A stretch of 64,000 bases of DNA from Macrostomum hystrix. Its lineage: Eukaryota > Platyhelminthes > Macrostomidae. Both the position numbers and the translations under genes were made by a program. Where the stretch lies: contig CATNEN010000034.1 of assembly GCA_950097015.1 (NCBI GenBank), positions 324,501-388,500 on the forward strand, given 5' to 3'. The notes beneath the pieces were generated by a model. It saw only the letters and a program-made list of their open reading frames with translations. It did no database searches and was not told where the DNA came from. Every line of letters starts with the position of its first letter. Position 1 is the first letter of the stretch. Positions 20,590 through 33,518 of the stretch are shown piece by piece.

Positions 20590-22432
20590 TCTCTCTAAAT
20601 ATACTAAAATTCACGTGTTGTTTGTCTGTCTGTCTGTCTGTTGGTTATCTCCTCCTAGAATACTGACAAGTCAACTTTGAAACTTATATGGGAAAATGGG
20701 AAATTTTCCTGGTCAGGCTATAGGCTATTTTAATTCTGAAATTTCAAATTCTAAGATCCTCAAAAAAGCAGAAAAATGATTTCGTAACCTTCTCTGGACA
20801 CTTTTTTCTTTTGAGCTGAGAAAACTGGAGTCGGTTAAAGTGGTTGCGCTATCATTTCGGCCTATCTGTTTAGTGTATTTTCTCTCCAGTGGAGGGTTGG
20901 CAGTCGGTTTGAAAATGGGGCGGAGAGGTGGCCGTACGCACATTCTAACTGTCCCTGTGTATTGGCGGAGAGAGGGTGCCGCGAGTTATTTCTATTGAGG
21001 GGTCTGATTTGTTCAATATATTGTTCAATGAGCAGGGCAGAGTTGGCTGGGTTAAAATATAATTTTTTAATTTGCGGGCCTCTCAGTGTAGGCGGAGATG
21101 AATGTACTTACTAAAAAAACTGGCTGCCCTTTGCGCTAAAGGCAATGAAATTTCAACTGTGAATTGTGCTTTTGCTTTTTAACATTTGAAAAGAACTGAG
21201 TCGATTTGAGATCAGGCGATCGGAGCCGCGATGGGAGATGAGGCGATGGGAGATTAGGCGATGGGAGATCAGGCGATGGGAGATCAGCCGATGGGAGATC
21301 AGCCGATGGGAGATGAGGCGATGGGAGATTAGGCGATGGGAGATTAGGCGATGGGAGATGAGGCGATGGGAGATTAGGCGATGGGAGATCAGGCGATTGG
21401 AGATGAGGCGATGGGAGATCAGCCGATGGGAGATCAGCCAATGGGAGATTAGGCGATGGGAGATTAGGCGATGGGAGATTAGGCGATGGGAGATGAGGCG
21501 ATGGGAGATTAGGCGATGGGAGATCAGGCGATTGGTGATCAGGTGATGGGAGATGAGGCAAAGGGTGATTAGGCGATGGGAGATTAGGCGATGGGAGATC
21601 AGGCGATTGGAGATGAGGCGATGGGAGATCAGCCGATGGGAGATCAGGCGATGGGAGATCAGCCGATGGGAGATCAGCCGATGGGAGATGAGGCGATGGG
21701 AGATTAGGCGATGGGAGATTAGGCGATGGGAGATGAGGCGATGGGAGATGAGGCGATGGGAGATGAGGCGATTGGAGATGAGGCGATGGGAGATCAGCCG
21801 ATGGGAGATCAGCCGATGGGAGATCAGCCGATGGGAGATTAGGCGATGGGAGATGAGGCGATGGGAGATCAGCCGATGGGAGATCAGCCGATGGGAGATT
21901 AGGCGATGGGAGATGAGGCGATGGGAGATGAGGCAATGGGAGATGAGGCGATGGGAGATGAGGCGATGGGAGATTAGGCGATGGGAGATCAGCCGATGGG
22001 AGATGAGGCGATGGGAGATTAGGCGATGGGAGATTAGGCGATGGGAGATGAGGCGATGGGAGATGAGGCGATGGGAGATGAGGCGATTGGAGATGAGGCG
22101 ATGGGAGATCAGCCGATGGGAGATCAGCCGATGGGAGATCAGCCGATGGGAGATTAGGCGATGGGAGATGAGGCGATGGGAGATCAGGCGATGGGAGATG
22201 AGGCGATGGGAGATGAGGCGATGGGAGATGAGGCGATGGGAGATGAGGCAATGGGAGATGAGGCGATGGGAGATGAGGCGATGGGAGATTAGGCGATGGG
22301 AGATCAGGCGATAGGAGATGACGCGATGGGAGATCAGGCGATGGGAGATGAGGCGATGGGAGATTAGGCGATGGGAGATCAGGCGATGGGAGTTCTCTCC
22401 CCTCAACCTCCTCCGGAGGAGGAGTTTAGCTC
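20590..22432 (+). repeat. Macrosatellite unit 1
   Basis: Type-a spacer (AAAAATGATTTCGTAACC), TCTG microsatellite, 15-bp array from about 21203 to 22391 rich in GATCAGCC variants that are rare in other units. Confidence 0.85.
22408..22424 (+). repeat. Terminal hairpin of macrosatellite units (example)
   Basis: CTCCTCC, loop GGA, GGAGGAG; it can also be read as the 16-bp palindrome CCTCCTCCGGAGGAGG. It is preceded by a second small hairpin, GGGAG-TTCT-CTCCC. It is present at the end of every unit. Units 2 and 7 carry the paired change TTCCTCC-GAA-GGAGGAA. Confidence 0.85.
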
Positions 22433-24608
22433 GTCTCTCTCTTCTCTAAATATACTAATTTTCACGTGTTGTTTGTCTGTGTGTGTGTGTGTCTGTGTGT
22501 GTGTGTGTCAGTTCGACATCTCCTCCTAGAATACTGGCAACTCAGCGTTGAAACTTATATCGGAAAATGGGAAATTTTCCAAGGAAGGCTATAGGCTATT
22601 TTAATTCTGAAATTTCAAATTCTATGATCCTCAAAAAAGCAGAAAGGCTATTAAGTAGTATATAGTAGGCAAATGTCCTTCCCGCTGTGATGAAATTGGC
22701 CTCGGTTAAATGAGTTGCGTCAACATTTTGTGCCTATCTGTTTAGTGTATTTTCTCTCCAGTGGAGGGTTGGCAGTCGGTTTGAAAATGGGGCGGAGAGG
22801 AGGCCGTACGCACATTCTAACTGTCCCTGTGTATTGGCGGAGAGAGGGTGCCGTTAGTCAGTTCTATTGAGGGGTCTGATTTGTTCAATATTGAAGTGCG
22901 TACAATGGGCGGGGCAGAGTTGAATGGTTAAAATTCAATTTATAAAATTTGCGGGCCTCTCAGTGTAGGCGGAGAAGAATGTACTTAATAAAAAACTGGC
23001 TGCCTTTTGCAGAAATTTCAACTGAGAATATTCTTTTGCTTTTTTAAGATTTGTGGATAAAATTTGTACTGCTGGAGAGAACTTGAAGTTCTAAATCCAG
23101 AGATATAAATTTCATTGCTGAATTCCGAAAATTGGGGATGCCAAGGGCAAATAAAGTTTTTATAATTTTGCAATGCTTTCAGTTGAGTGTACAGTGTCTC
23201 GGCGAGATTGCTAAGGAGAGAGAATTCGCCACAATACAGTTTCACACATTCCTATTCTCGAAGGCGGGCTGTTGAATTTTATTTATTGAAATTCGCACCT
23301 CTGACTGAGCAGGGCCCAGAGAACTGGCTGTCGTCAATATTAATGGCTCGGACTTCACCTGTTTTAACGGGTGGGGCTTAATTTAAAGTTGATGGAGTTC
23401 GCGCGATATGATTTCTAGCCCCTCAATCTTATCCGAAAGTTGTCGTCTATTTTAATTCTGAAGATTCTGGGCATGGTAGCTAAAGAAAAATTGGTCAATT
23501 TTGAATTGTTTTCAACGGTTTAGTCGGACAAAAGGCGGTTTACGCACATTGCTACTTTCAGACATCATTGGGTGAGGAGTTTTTGGTTAGTCAGTTTGGA
23601 CACTGAGGTCTGAACTCTCTGAATTGAATAAAAATGACGTACATTCACGCAAGATCGCACGGGGTGATGAGGCGATGGGAGATCAGGCAATGGGAGATCA
23701 GGCGATGGGAGATTAGGCGATGGGAGATCAGGCGATGGGAGATGAGGCGATGGGAGATTAGGCGATGGGAGAACAGGAGATAGGAGATGAGGCGATGGGA
23801 GATGAGGCGATGGGAGATGAGGCGATGGGAGATGAGGCGATGGGAGATCAGGCGATAGGAGATGAGGCGATGGGAGATCAGGCGATGGGAGATTAGGCGA
23901 TGGGAGATGAGGCGATGGGAGAACAGGAGATAGGAGATGAGGCGATGGGAGATGAGGCGATGGGAGATGAGGCGATGGGAGATGAGGCGATGGGAGATGA
24001 GGCGATGGGAGATCAGGCGATAGGAGATGAGGCGATGGGAGATCAGGCGATGGGAGATTAGGCGATGGGAGATGAGGTGATGGGAGATGAGGCGATGGGA
24101 GAACAGGAGATACGAGATGAGGCGATGGGAGATCAGGCAATGGGAGATCTGGCGATGGGAAATCAGGCGATAGGAGATGAGGCGATGGGAGATGAGGCGA
24201 TGGGAGATGAGGCGATGGGAGATGAGGCGATCGGAGATTAGGCATTGGGAGATCAGGCGATGGGAGATCAGGCGATAGGAGATGAGGCGATGGGAGATCA
24301 GGCGATAGGAGATCAGGCGATGGGAGATCAGGCGATGGGAGATCAGGCGACGGGAGATGAGCCGATGGGAGATGAGGCGATGGGAGATCAGGCGATGGGA
24401 GATCAGGCGATAGGAGATGAGGCGATGGGAGATCAGGCGATGGGAGATCAGGCGATGGGAGATGTGGCGACGGGAGATGAGGCAATGAGAAATGAGGCGA
24501 TGGAAGATCAGGCGATCGGAGATGAGACGGTGGGAGATCAGGCGATTGGAGATCAGGCAATGGGAGTTCTATCCCCTCAACTTCCTCCGAAGGAGGAATT
24601 CCGCTCGT
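22433..24608 (+). repeat. Macrosatellite unit 2 (extended spacer)
   Basis: Type-b spacer (AAGGCTATTAAGTAGTATA) with a TG microsatellite and an extra ~600 bp (about 23040-23660), shared only with unit 7. The array runs from about 23663 to 24566. The terminal hairpin has the TTCCTCC-GAA-GGAGGAA form. Confidence 0.85.
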
Positions 24609-26206
24609 CTAAATATACTAATTTTCACGTGTTGTTTGTCTGTGTGTGTGTGTGTCTGTGTGTGTGTGTGTCAGTTCGACATCTCCTCCTAGAATACTGG
24701 CAACTCAGCGTTGAAACTTATATGGGAAAATGGGAAATTTTCCGAGGAAGGCTATAGGCTATTTTAATTCTGAAATTTCAAATTCTATGATCCTCAAAAA
24801 AGCAGAAAGGCTATTAAGTAGTATATAGTAGGCAAATGTCCTTCCCGCTGTGATGAAATTGGCCTCGGTTAAATGAGTTGCGTCAACATTTTGTGCCTAT
24901 CTGTTTAGTGTATTTTCTCTCCAGTGGAGGGTTGGCAGTCGGTTTGAAAATGGGGCGGAGAGTTGGCCGTACGCACATTCTAACTGTCCCTGTGTATTGG
25001 CGGAGAGAGGGTGCCGCGAGTTATTTCTATTGAGGGGTCTGATTTGTTCAATATTGAAGTGCGTACAATGGGCAGGGCAGAGTTGGCTGGGTTAAAATTC
25101 AATTGATAAAATTATCGGGCCTCTCAGTGTAGGCGGAGAAGAATGTGCTTACTAAAAAACTGGCTGCCCTTTGCGCTAAAGGCAATGAAATTTCAACTGT
25201 GAATTATTATTTTGCTTTTTAACATTTGAAAAGAACTGAGGCGATTTGAGATCAGGCAATGGGAGATCAGGCAATGGGAGATCAGGCGATAGGAGATCAG
25301 GCGATAGGAGATGAGGCGATAGGAGATGGGGCGATGGGAGATCAGGCGATGGGAGATCAGGCGACGGGAGATGAGCCGATGGGAGATGAGGCGATGGGAG
25401 ATCAGGCGATGGGAAATCAGGCGATGGGAGATGAGGCGATGGGAGATCAGGCGATGGGAGATCAGGCGATGGGAGATGTGGCGATGGGAGATGAAGCGAT
25501 GGGAGATGAAGCGATGGGAGATGAGGCGATGGGAGATCAGGCGATGGGAGATGAGGCGATGGGAGATTAGACGATGGGAGATGATGCGATGGGAGATTAG
25601 GCGATGGGAGATGAGGTGATGGTGATCAGGTGATGGGAGATGAGGCGATGGGAGATGAGGCGGTGGGAGATGAAGCGATGGGAGATGAGGCGATGGGAGA
25701 TCAGGCGATGGGAGATGAGGCGATGGGAGATGAGGCGATGGGAGATGAGGCGATGGGAGATGAGGCGATGGGAGATTAGGCGATGGGAGATCAGGCGATA
25801 GGAGATGAGGCGATGGGAGATGAGGCGATGGGAGATGAGGCGATGGGAGATCAGGCGATGGGAGATCAGGCGATAGGAGATGACGCGATGGGAGATCAGG
25901 CGATGGGAGATGATGCGATGGGAGATTAGGCGATGGGAGATGAGGTGATGGGTGATCAGGTGATGGGAGATGAGGCGATGGGAGATGAGGCGATGGGAGA
26001 TGAAGCGATGGGAGATGAGGCGATGGGAGATCAGGCGATGGGAGATGAGGGGATGGGAGATCAGGCGACGGGAGATGAGGCGATGGGAGATGAGGCAATG
26101 GGAGATGAGGCGATGGGAGATGAGGCGATGGGAGATGAGGCGATGGGAGATGAGGCGATGGGAGTTCTCTCCCCTCAACCTCCTCCGGAGGAGGAGTTTA
26201 GCTCGT
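24609..26206 (+). repeat. Macrosatellite unit 3
   Basis: TG microsatellite, type-b spacer, array from about 25238 to 26163. Confidence 0.85.
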
Positions 26207-27166
26207 AAATATACTAATTTTCACGTGTTGTTTGTCTGTCTGTGTGTGTGTGTGTGTGTCAGTTCGACATCTCCTCCTAGAATACTGGCAACTCAGCGTT
26301 GAAACTTATATGGGAAAATGGGAAATTTTCCGAGGAAGGCTATAGGCTATTTTAATTCTGAAATTTCAAATTCTATGATCCTCAAAAAAGCAGAAAGGCT
26401 ATTAAGTAGTATATAGTAGGCAAATGTCCTTCCCGCTGTGATGAAATTGGCCTCGGTTAAATGAGTTGCGTCAACATTTTGTGCCTATCTGTTTAGTGTA
26501 TTTTCTCTCCAGTGGAGGGTTGGCAGTCGGTTTGAAAAAAAATGGGGCGGAGAGGTGGCCGTACGCACATTCTAACTGCCTCTGTGTATTGGCGGAGAGA
26601 GGGTGCCGCGAGTTATTTCTATTGAGGGGTCTGATTTGTTCAATATTGAAGTGCGTACAATGGGCAGGGCAGAGTTGGCTGGGTTAAAATATAATTTTTT
26701 AATTTGCGAGCCTCTCAGTGTAGGCGGAGAAGAATGTGCTTACTAAACTGGCTGCCCTTTGCGCTAAAGGCAATGAAATTTCAACAGTGAATTATTATTT
26801 TGCTTTTTAACATTTGAAAAGAACTTAGGCGATTTGAGATCAGGCAATGCGAGATCAGGCAATGGGAGATCAGGCGATGGGAGATCAGGCGATAGGAGAT
26901 GAGGCGATGGGAGATTAGGCGATGGGAGATCAGGCGATGGGAGATCAGCCGATGGGAGATTAGGCGATGGGAGATGAGGCGATGGGAGATGAGGCGATGG
27001 GAGATGAGGCGATGGGAGATTAGGCGATGGGAGATCAGGCGATGGGAGATCAGGCGATAGGAGATGACGCGATGGGAGATCAGGCGATAGGAGATGACGC
27101 GATGGGAGATCAGGCGATGGGAGTTCTCTCCCCTCAACCTCCTCCGGAGGAGGAGTTTAGCTCGTA
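26207..27166 (+). repeat. Macrosatellite unit 4 (shortest)
   Basis: TG microsatellite, type-b spacer and only about 20 copies of the 15-bp unit (26828-27122). Confidence 0.85.
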
Positions 27167-29004
27167 AATATACTAATTTTCACGTGTTGTTTGTCTGTGT
27201 GTGTGTGTGTCTGTGTGTGTGTGTGTCAGTTCGACATCTCCTCCTAGAATACTGGCAACTCAGCGTTGAAACTTATATCGGAAAATGGGAAATTTTCCAA
27301 GGAAGGCTATAGGCTATTTTAATTCTGAAATTTCAAATTCTATGATCCTCAAAAAAGCAGAAAGGCTATTAAGTAGTATATAGTAGGCAAATGTCCTTCC
27401 CGCTGTGATGAAATTGGCCTCGGTTAAATGAGTTGCGTCAACATTTTGTGCCTATCTGTTTAGTGTATTTTCTCTCCAGTGGAGGGTTGGCAGTCGGTTT
27501 GAAAAAAATGGGGCGGAGAGGTGGCCGTACGCACATTCTAACTGTCCCTGTGTATTGGCGGAGAGAGGGTGCCGTTAGTCAGTTCTATTGAGGGGTCTGA
27601 TTTGTTCAATATTGAAGTGCGTACAATGGGCAGGGCAGAGTTGGCTGGGTTAAATTCAATTGATAAAATTTGCGGGCCTCTCAGTGTAGGCGGAGAAGAA
27701 TGTACTCACTAAAAAACTGGCTGCCCTTTGCGCTAAAGGCAATGAAATTTCAACTGTGAATTATTATTTTGCTTTTTAACATTTGAAAAGAACTGAGGCG
27801 ATTTGAGATCAGGCAATGGGAGATCAGGCAATGGGAGATCAGGCGATGGGAGATCAGGCGATCGGAGATGAGGCGATGGGAGATCAGGCGACGGGAGATG
27901 AGCCGATGGGAGATCAGGCGATGGGAGATGAGGCGATGGGAGATCAGGCGATGGGAGATCAGGCGATGGGAGATGTGGCGACGGGAGATGAGGCAATGAG
28001 AAATGAGGCGATGGGAGATCAGGCGATAGGAGATGTGGCGACGGGAGATCAGGCGATGGGAGATCAGGCGATGGGAGATCAGGCGACGGGAGATGAGCCG
28101 ATGGGAGATCAGGCGATGGGAGATCAGGCGATGGGAGATCAGGCGATGGGAGATGAGCCGATGGGAGATCAGGCGATGGGAGATCAGGCGATGGGAGATC
28201 AGGCGATGGGAGATGAGGCGATGGGAGATCAGGCGATGGGAGATCAGGCGATGGGAGATGTGGCGACGGGAGATGAGGCAATGAGAAATGAGGCGATGGG
28301 AGATCAGGCGATAGGAGATGAGGCGATGGGAGATGAGACGATGGGAGATGATGCGATGGGAGATCAGGCGATAGGAGATGAGGCGATGGGAGATGAGACG
28401 ATGGGAGATGATGCGATGGGAGATCAGGCGATGGGAGATCAGGCGATGGGAGATGAGGCGATGGGAGATGAGGCGATGGGAGATGAGGCGATGGGAGATC
28501 AGGCGATAGGAGATGAGGCGATGGGAGATGAGACGATGGGAGATGATGCGATGGGAGATGAGGCGATGGGAGATGAGGCGATGGGAGATGACGCGATGGG
28601 AGATCAGGCGATGGGAGATCAGGCGATGGGAGATGAGGCGATGGGAGATCAGGCGATGGGAGGTCAGGCGATAGGAGATGTGGCGACGGGAGATGAGGCG
28701 ATGGGAGATCAGGCGATGGGAGATGAGGCGATGGGAGATGAGGCGATGGGAGATGAGGCGATGGGAGATTAGGCGATGGGAGATGAGGCGATGGGAGATG
28801 AGGCGATGGGAGATGAGGCGATGGGAGATTAGGCGATGGGAGATCAGGCGATAGGAGATGACGCGATGGGAGATCAGGCGATGGGAGATCAGGCGATAGG
28901 AGATCAGGCAATGGGAGATCAGGCGATAGGAGATGACGCGATGGGAGATGAGGCGATGGGAGTTCTCTCCCCTCAACCTCCTCCGGAGGAGGAGTTTAGC
29001 TCGT
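27167..29004 (+). repeat. Macrosatellite unit 5
   Basis: TG microsatellite, type-b spacer, array from about 27797 to 28962 with many GATGTGGCGAC variants. Confidence 0.85.
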
Positions 29005-30499
29005 AAATATACTAAAATTCACGTGTTGTTTGTCTGTCTGTCTGTCTGTCTGTTGGTTATCTCCTCCTAGAATACTGACAAGTCAACTTTGAAACTTATA
29101 TGGGAAAATGGGAAATTTTCCTGGTCAGGCTATAGGCTATTTTAATTCTGAAATTTCAAATTCTAAGATCCTCAAAAAAGCAGAAAAATGATTTCGTAAC
29201 CTTCTCTGGACACTTTTTTCTTTTGAGCTGAGAAAACTGGAGTCGGTTAAAGTGGTTGCGCTATCATTTCGGCCTATCTGTTCAGTGTATTTTCTCTCCA
29301 GTGGAGGGTTGGCAGTCGGTTTGAAAATGGGGCGGAGAGGTGGCCGTACGCACATTCTAACTGTCCCTGTGTATTGGCGGAGAGAGGGTGCCGCGAGTTA
29401 TTTCTATTGAGGGGTCTGATTTGTTCAATATTGAAGTGCGTACAATGGGCTGGGGCGGAGTTGGTGGGGTCAAAATTCTATTAAAAAACTTGGCGGGCCT
29501 CTCACTGTAGGCGGAGAAGAATGTGCTTGCTAAACTGGCTGCCCTATGCGCTAAAGGCAATGAAATTTCAACTGTGAATTGTCCTTTTGCTTTTTAACAT
29601 TTGTGGATAAAATTTGTACTGCTAGAAAGAACTAAGGCGATCAGAGATCAGGGGATGGGAGATGAGGCGATGGGAGATGAGGGGATGGGAGATCAGGCGA
29701 TGGGAGATGAGGCGATGGAAGATGAGGCGATGGGAGATGAGGGGATGGAAGATGAGGCGATGGGAGATGAGGCGATGGGAGATGAGGCGATGGGAGATCA
29801 GGCGATGGGAGATCAGGCGATGGGAGATGTGGCGATGGGAGATGAGGCGATGGGAGATGAGGCGATGGGAGATGAGGGGATGGGAGATCAGGCGATGGGA
29901 GATGAGGCGATGGAAGATGAGGCGATGGGAGATGAGGTGATGGGAGATGAGGCGATGTGAGATGAGGCAATGGGAGATCAGGCGATGGGAGATGAGGCGA
30001 TGGGAGATTAGGCGATGGGAGATGAGACGATGGGAGATGATGCGATGGGAGATTAGGCGACGGGAGATGAGGCAATGGGAGATTAGGCGATGGGAGATCA
30101 GGCAATGGGAGATCTGGCGATGGGAGATCAGGCAATGGGAGATCTGGCGATGGGAGATCAGGCGATAGGAGATGAGGCGATGGGAGATGAGGCGATGGGA
30201 GATGAGACGGTGGGAGATCAGGCGGGGGAAGATCAGGCGACGGGAGATGAGGCGATGGGAGATGAGGCGATGGGAGATGAGGCGATGGGAGATGAGGCGA
30301 TGGGAGATGAGGCGATGGGAGATGAGGCGATGGGAGATGAGGCGATGGGAGATTAGGCGATGGGAGATCAGGCGATAGGAGATGACGCGATGGGAGATCA
30401 GGCGATGGGAGATCAGGCGATAGGAGATGACGCGATGGGAGATCAGGCGATGGGAGTTCTCTCCCCTCAACCTCCTCCGGAGGAGGAGTTTAGCTCGTC
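29005..30499 (+). repeat. Macrosatellite unit 6
   Basis: TCTG microsatellite, type-a spacer, array from about 29636 to 30455 with GATGAGGGGAT variants near its left end. Confidence 0.85.
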
Positions 30500-30524
30500 T
30501 CTAAATATACTAAAATTCACGTGT

Positions 30525-30571
<47 letters not shown>

Positions 30572-33518
30572 TGGTTATCTCCTCCTAGAATACTGGCAAC
30601 TCAGCGTTGAAACTTATATGGGAAAATGGGAAATTTTCCTGGTCAGGCTATAGGCTATTTTAATTCTGAAATGTCAAATTCTATGATCCTCAAAAAAGCA
30701 GAAAGGCTATTAAGTAGTATATAGTAGGCAAATGTCCTTCCAGCTGTGATGAAATTGGCCTCGGTTAAATGAGTTGCGTCAACATTTTGTGCCTATCTGT
30801 TTAGTGTATTTTCTCTCCAGTGGAGGGTTGGCAGTCGGTTTGAAAATGGGGCGGAGAGGAGGCCGTACGCACATTCTAACTGTCCCTGTGTATTGGCGGA
30901 GAGAGGGTGCCGTTAGTCAGTTCTATTGAGGGGTCTGATTTGTTCAATATTGAAGTGCGTACAATGGGCAGGGCAGAGTTGGCTGGGTTAAAATTCAATT
31001 GATAAAATTGCGGGCCTCTCAGTGTAGGCGGAGAAGAATGTGCTTACTAAACTGGCTGCCTTTTGCAGAAATTTCAACTGAGAATTATTATTTTGCTTTT
31101 TTAAGATTTGTGGATAAAATTTGTACTGCTGGAGAGAACTTGAAGTTCTAAATCCAGAGATATAAATTTCATTGCTGAATTCCGAAAATTGGGGATGCCA
31201 AGGGCAAATAAAGTTTTTATACTTTTGCAATGCTTTCAGCTGAGTGTACAGTGTCTCGGCGAGATTGCTAAGGAGAGAGAATTCGCCACAATACAGTTTC
31301 ACACATTCCTATTCTCGAAGGCGGGCTGTTGAATTTTATTTATTGAAATTCGCACCTCTGACTGAGCGGGGCCCGGAGAACTGGCTGTCGTCAATATTAA
31401 TGGCTCGGACTTCATCTGTTTTAACGGGTGGGGTTTAATTTAAAGTTGATGGAGTTCGCGCGATATGATTTCTAGCCCCTCAATCTTATCCGAAAGTTGT
31501 CGTCTATTTTAATTCTGAAGATTCTGGGCATGGTAGCTAAAGAAAAATTGGTCAATTTTGAATTGTTTTCAACAGTTTAGTCGGACAAAAGGCGGTTTAC
31601 GCACATTGCTACTTCCAGACATCATTGGGTGAGGAGTTTTTGGTTAGATGAGGCGATGGGAGATGTGGCGACGGGAGATGAGGCAATGGGAGTTTAGGCG
31701 ATGAGAGATGAGGCGATGGGAGATGAGGCGATGGGAGATGAGGCGATGGGAGATGAGGCGATGAGAGATGAGGCGATGAAAGATGACGCGATGGGAGATC
31801 AGGCGACGGGAGATGAGGGGATAGGAGATCAGGCGATGGGAGATGAGGCGATGGGAGATCAGGCGACGGGAGATGAGGGGATGGGAGATCAGGCGATGGG
31901 AGATGAGGCGATGGGAGATGAGGGGATGGGAGATGAGGCGATGGGAGATGAGGCGATGGGAGATGAGGCGATGGGAGATGAGGCGATGGGAGATGAGGTG
32001 ATGGGAGATGAGGCGATGGGAGATCAGGCGACGGGAGATGAGGCGATGGGAGATGAGGCGATGGGAGATTAGGCGATGGGAGATCAGGCGATAGGAGATG
32101 ACGCGATGGGAGATCAGGCGATGGGAGAGCAGGCGATAGGAGATGAGGCGATGGGAGATCAGGCGATGGGAGATGTGGCGACGGGAGATGAGGCAATGGG
32201 AGATTAGGCGATGGGAGATCAGGCAATGGGAGATCTGGCGATGGGAGATCAGGCGATGGGAGATCAGGCGATGGGAGATTAGGCGATGGGAGATGAGGCG
32301 ATGGGAGATCAGGCGATGGGAGATGAGGTGATGGGAGATGAGGCGATGGGAGATGAGGTGATGGGAGATGAGGCGATGGGAGATCAGGCGACGGGAGATG
32401 AGGCGATGGGAGATGAGGCGATGGGAGATTAGGCGATGGGAGATCAGGCGATAGGAGATGACGCGATGGGAGATCAGGCGATGGGAGAGCAGGCGATAGG
32501 AGATGAGGCGATGGGAGATCAGGCGATGGGAGATGTGGCGACGGGAGATGAGGCAATGGGAGATTAGGCGATGGGAGATCAGGCAATGGGAGATCTGGCG
32601 ATGGGAGATCAGGCGATGGGAGATCAGGCGATGGGAGATTAGGCGATGGGAGATGAGGCGATGGGAGATCAGGCGATGGGAGATGAGGTGATGGGAGATG
32701 AGGCGATGGGAGATCAGGCGACGGGAGATGAGGCGATGGGAGATGAGGCGATGGGAGATGAGGTGATGGGAGATGAGGCGATGGGAGATCAGGCGACGGG
32801 AGATGAGGCGATGGGAGATGAGGCGATGGGAGATTAGGCGATGGGAGATCAGGCGATAGGAGATGACGCGATGGGAGATCAGGCGATGGGAGAGCAGGCG
32901 ATAGGAGATGAGGCGATGGAAGATCAGGCGATGGGAGATGTGGCGACGGGAGATGAGGCAATGGGAGATTAGGCGATGGGAGATCAGGCAATGGGAGATC
33001 TGGCGATGGGAGATCAGGCGATGGGAGATCAGGCGATGGGAGATTAGGCGATGGGAGATGAGGCGATGGGAGATCAGGCGATAGGAGATGAGGCGATGGG
33101 AGATGAGGCGATGGGAGATGAGACGGTGGGAGATCAGGCGGGGGAAGATCAGGCGATGGGAGATCAGGCGATGGGAGATGAGGTGATGGGAGATGAGGCG
33201 ATGGGAGATCAGGCGACGGGAGATGAGGCGATGGGAGATCAGGCAATGGGAGATCAGGCGATGGGAGATGAGGCGATGGGAGATGAGGCGATGGGAGATG
33301 AGGCGATGGGAGATGAGGCGATGGGAGATGAGGCGATGGGAGATGAGGCGATGGGAGATGAGGCGATAGGAGATGAGGCGATGGGAGATGAGGCAATGAG
33401 AAATGAGGCGATGGAAGATCAGGCGATCGGAGATGAGACGGTGGGAGATCAGGCGATTGGAGATCAGGCAATGGGAGTTCTATCCCCTCAACTTCCTCCG
33501 AAGGAGGAATTCCGCTCG
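30500..33518 (+). repeat. Macrosatellite unit 7 (longest, extended spacer)
   Basis: The spacer is a mosaic: GGCAACTCAGCG and type-b sequence combined with the TCTG microsatellite and the CCTGGTCAGG variant of type a. It has the ~600-bp extension also found in unit 2. The array (31648-33475) contains a ~360-bp higher-order repeat. The terminal hairpin is the TTCCTCC-GAA-GGAGGAA form. Confidence 0.85.
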
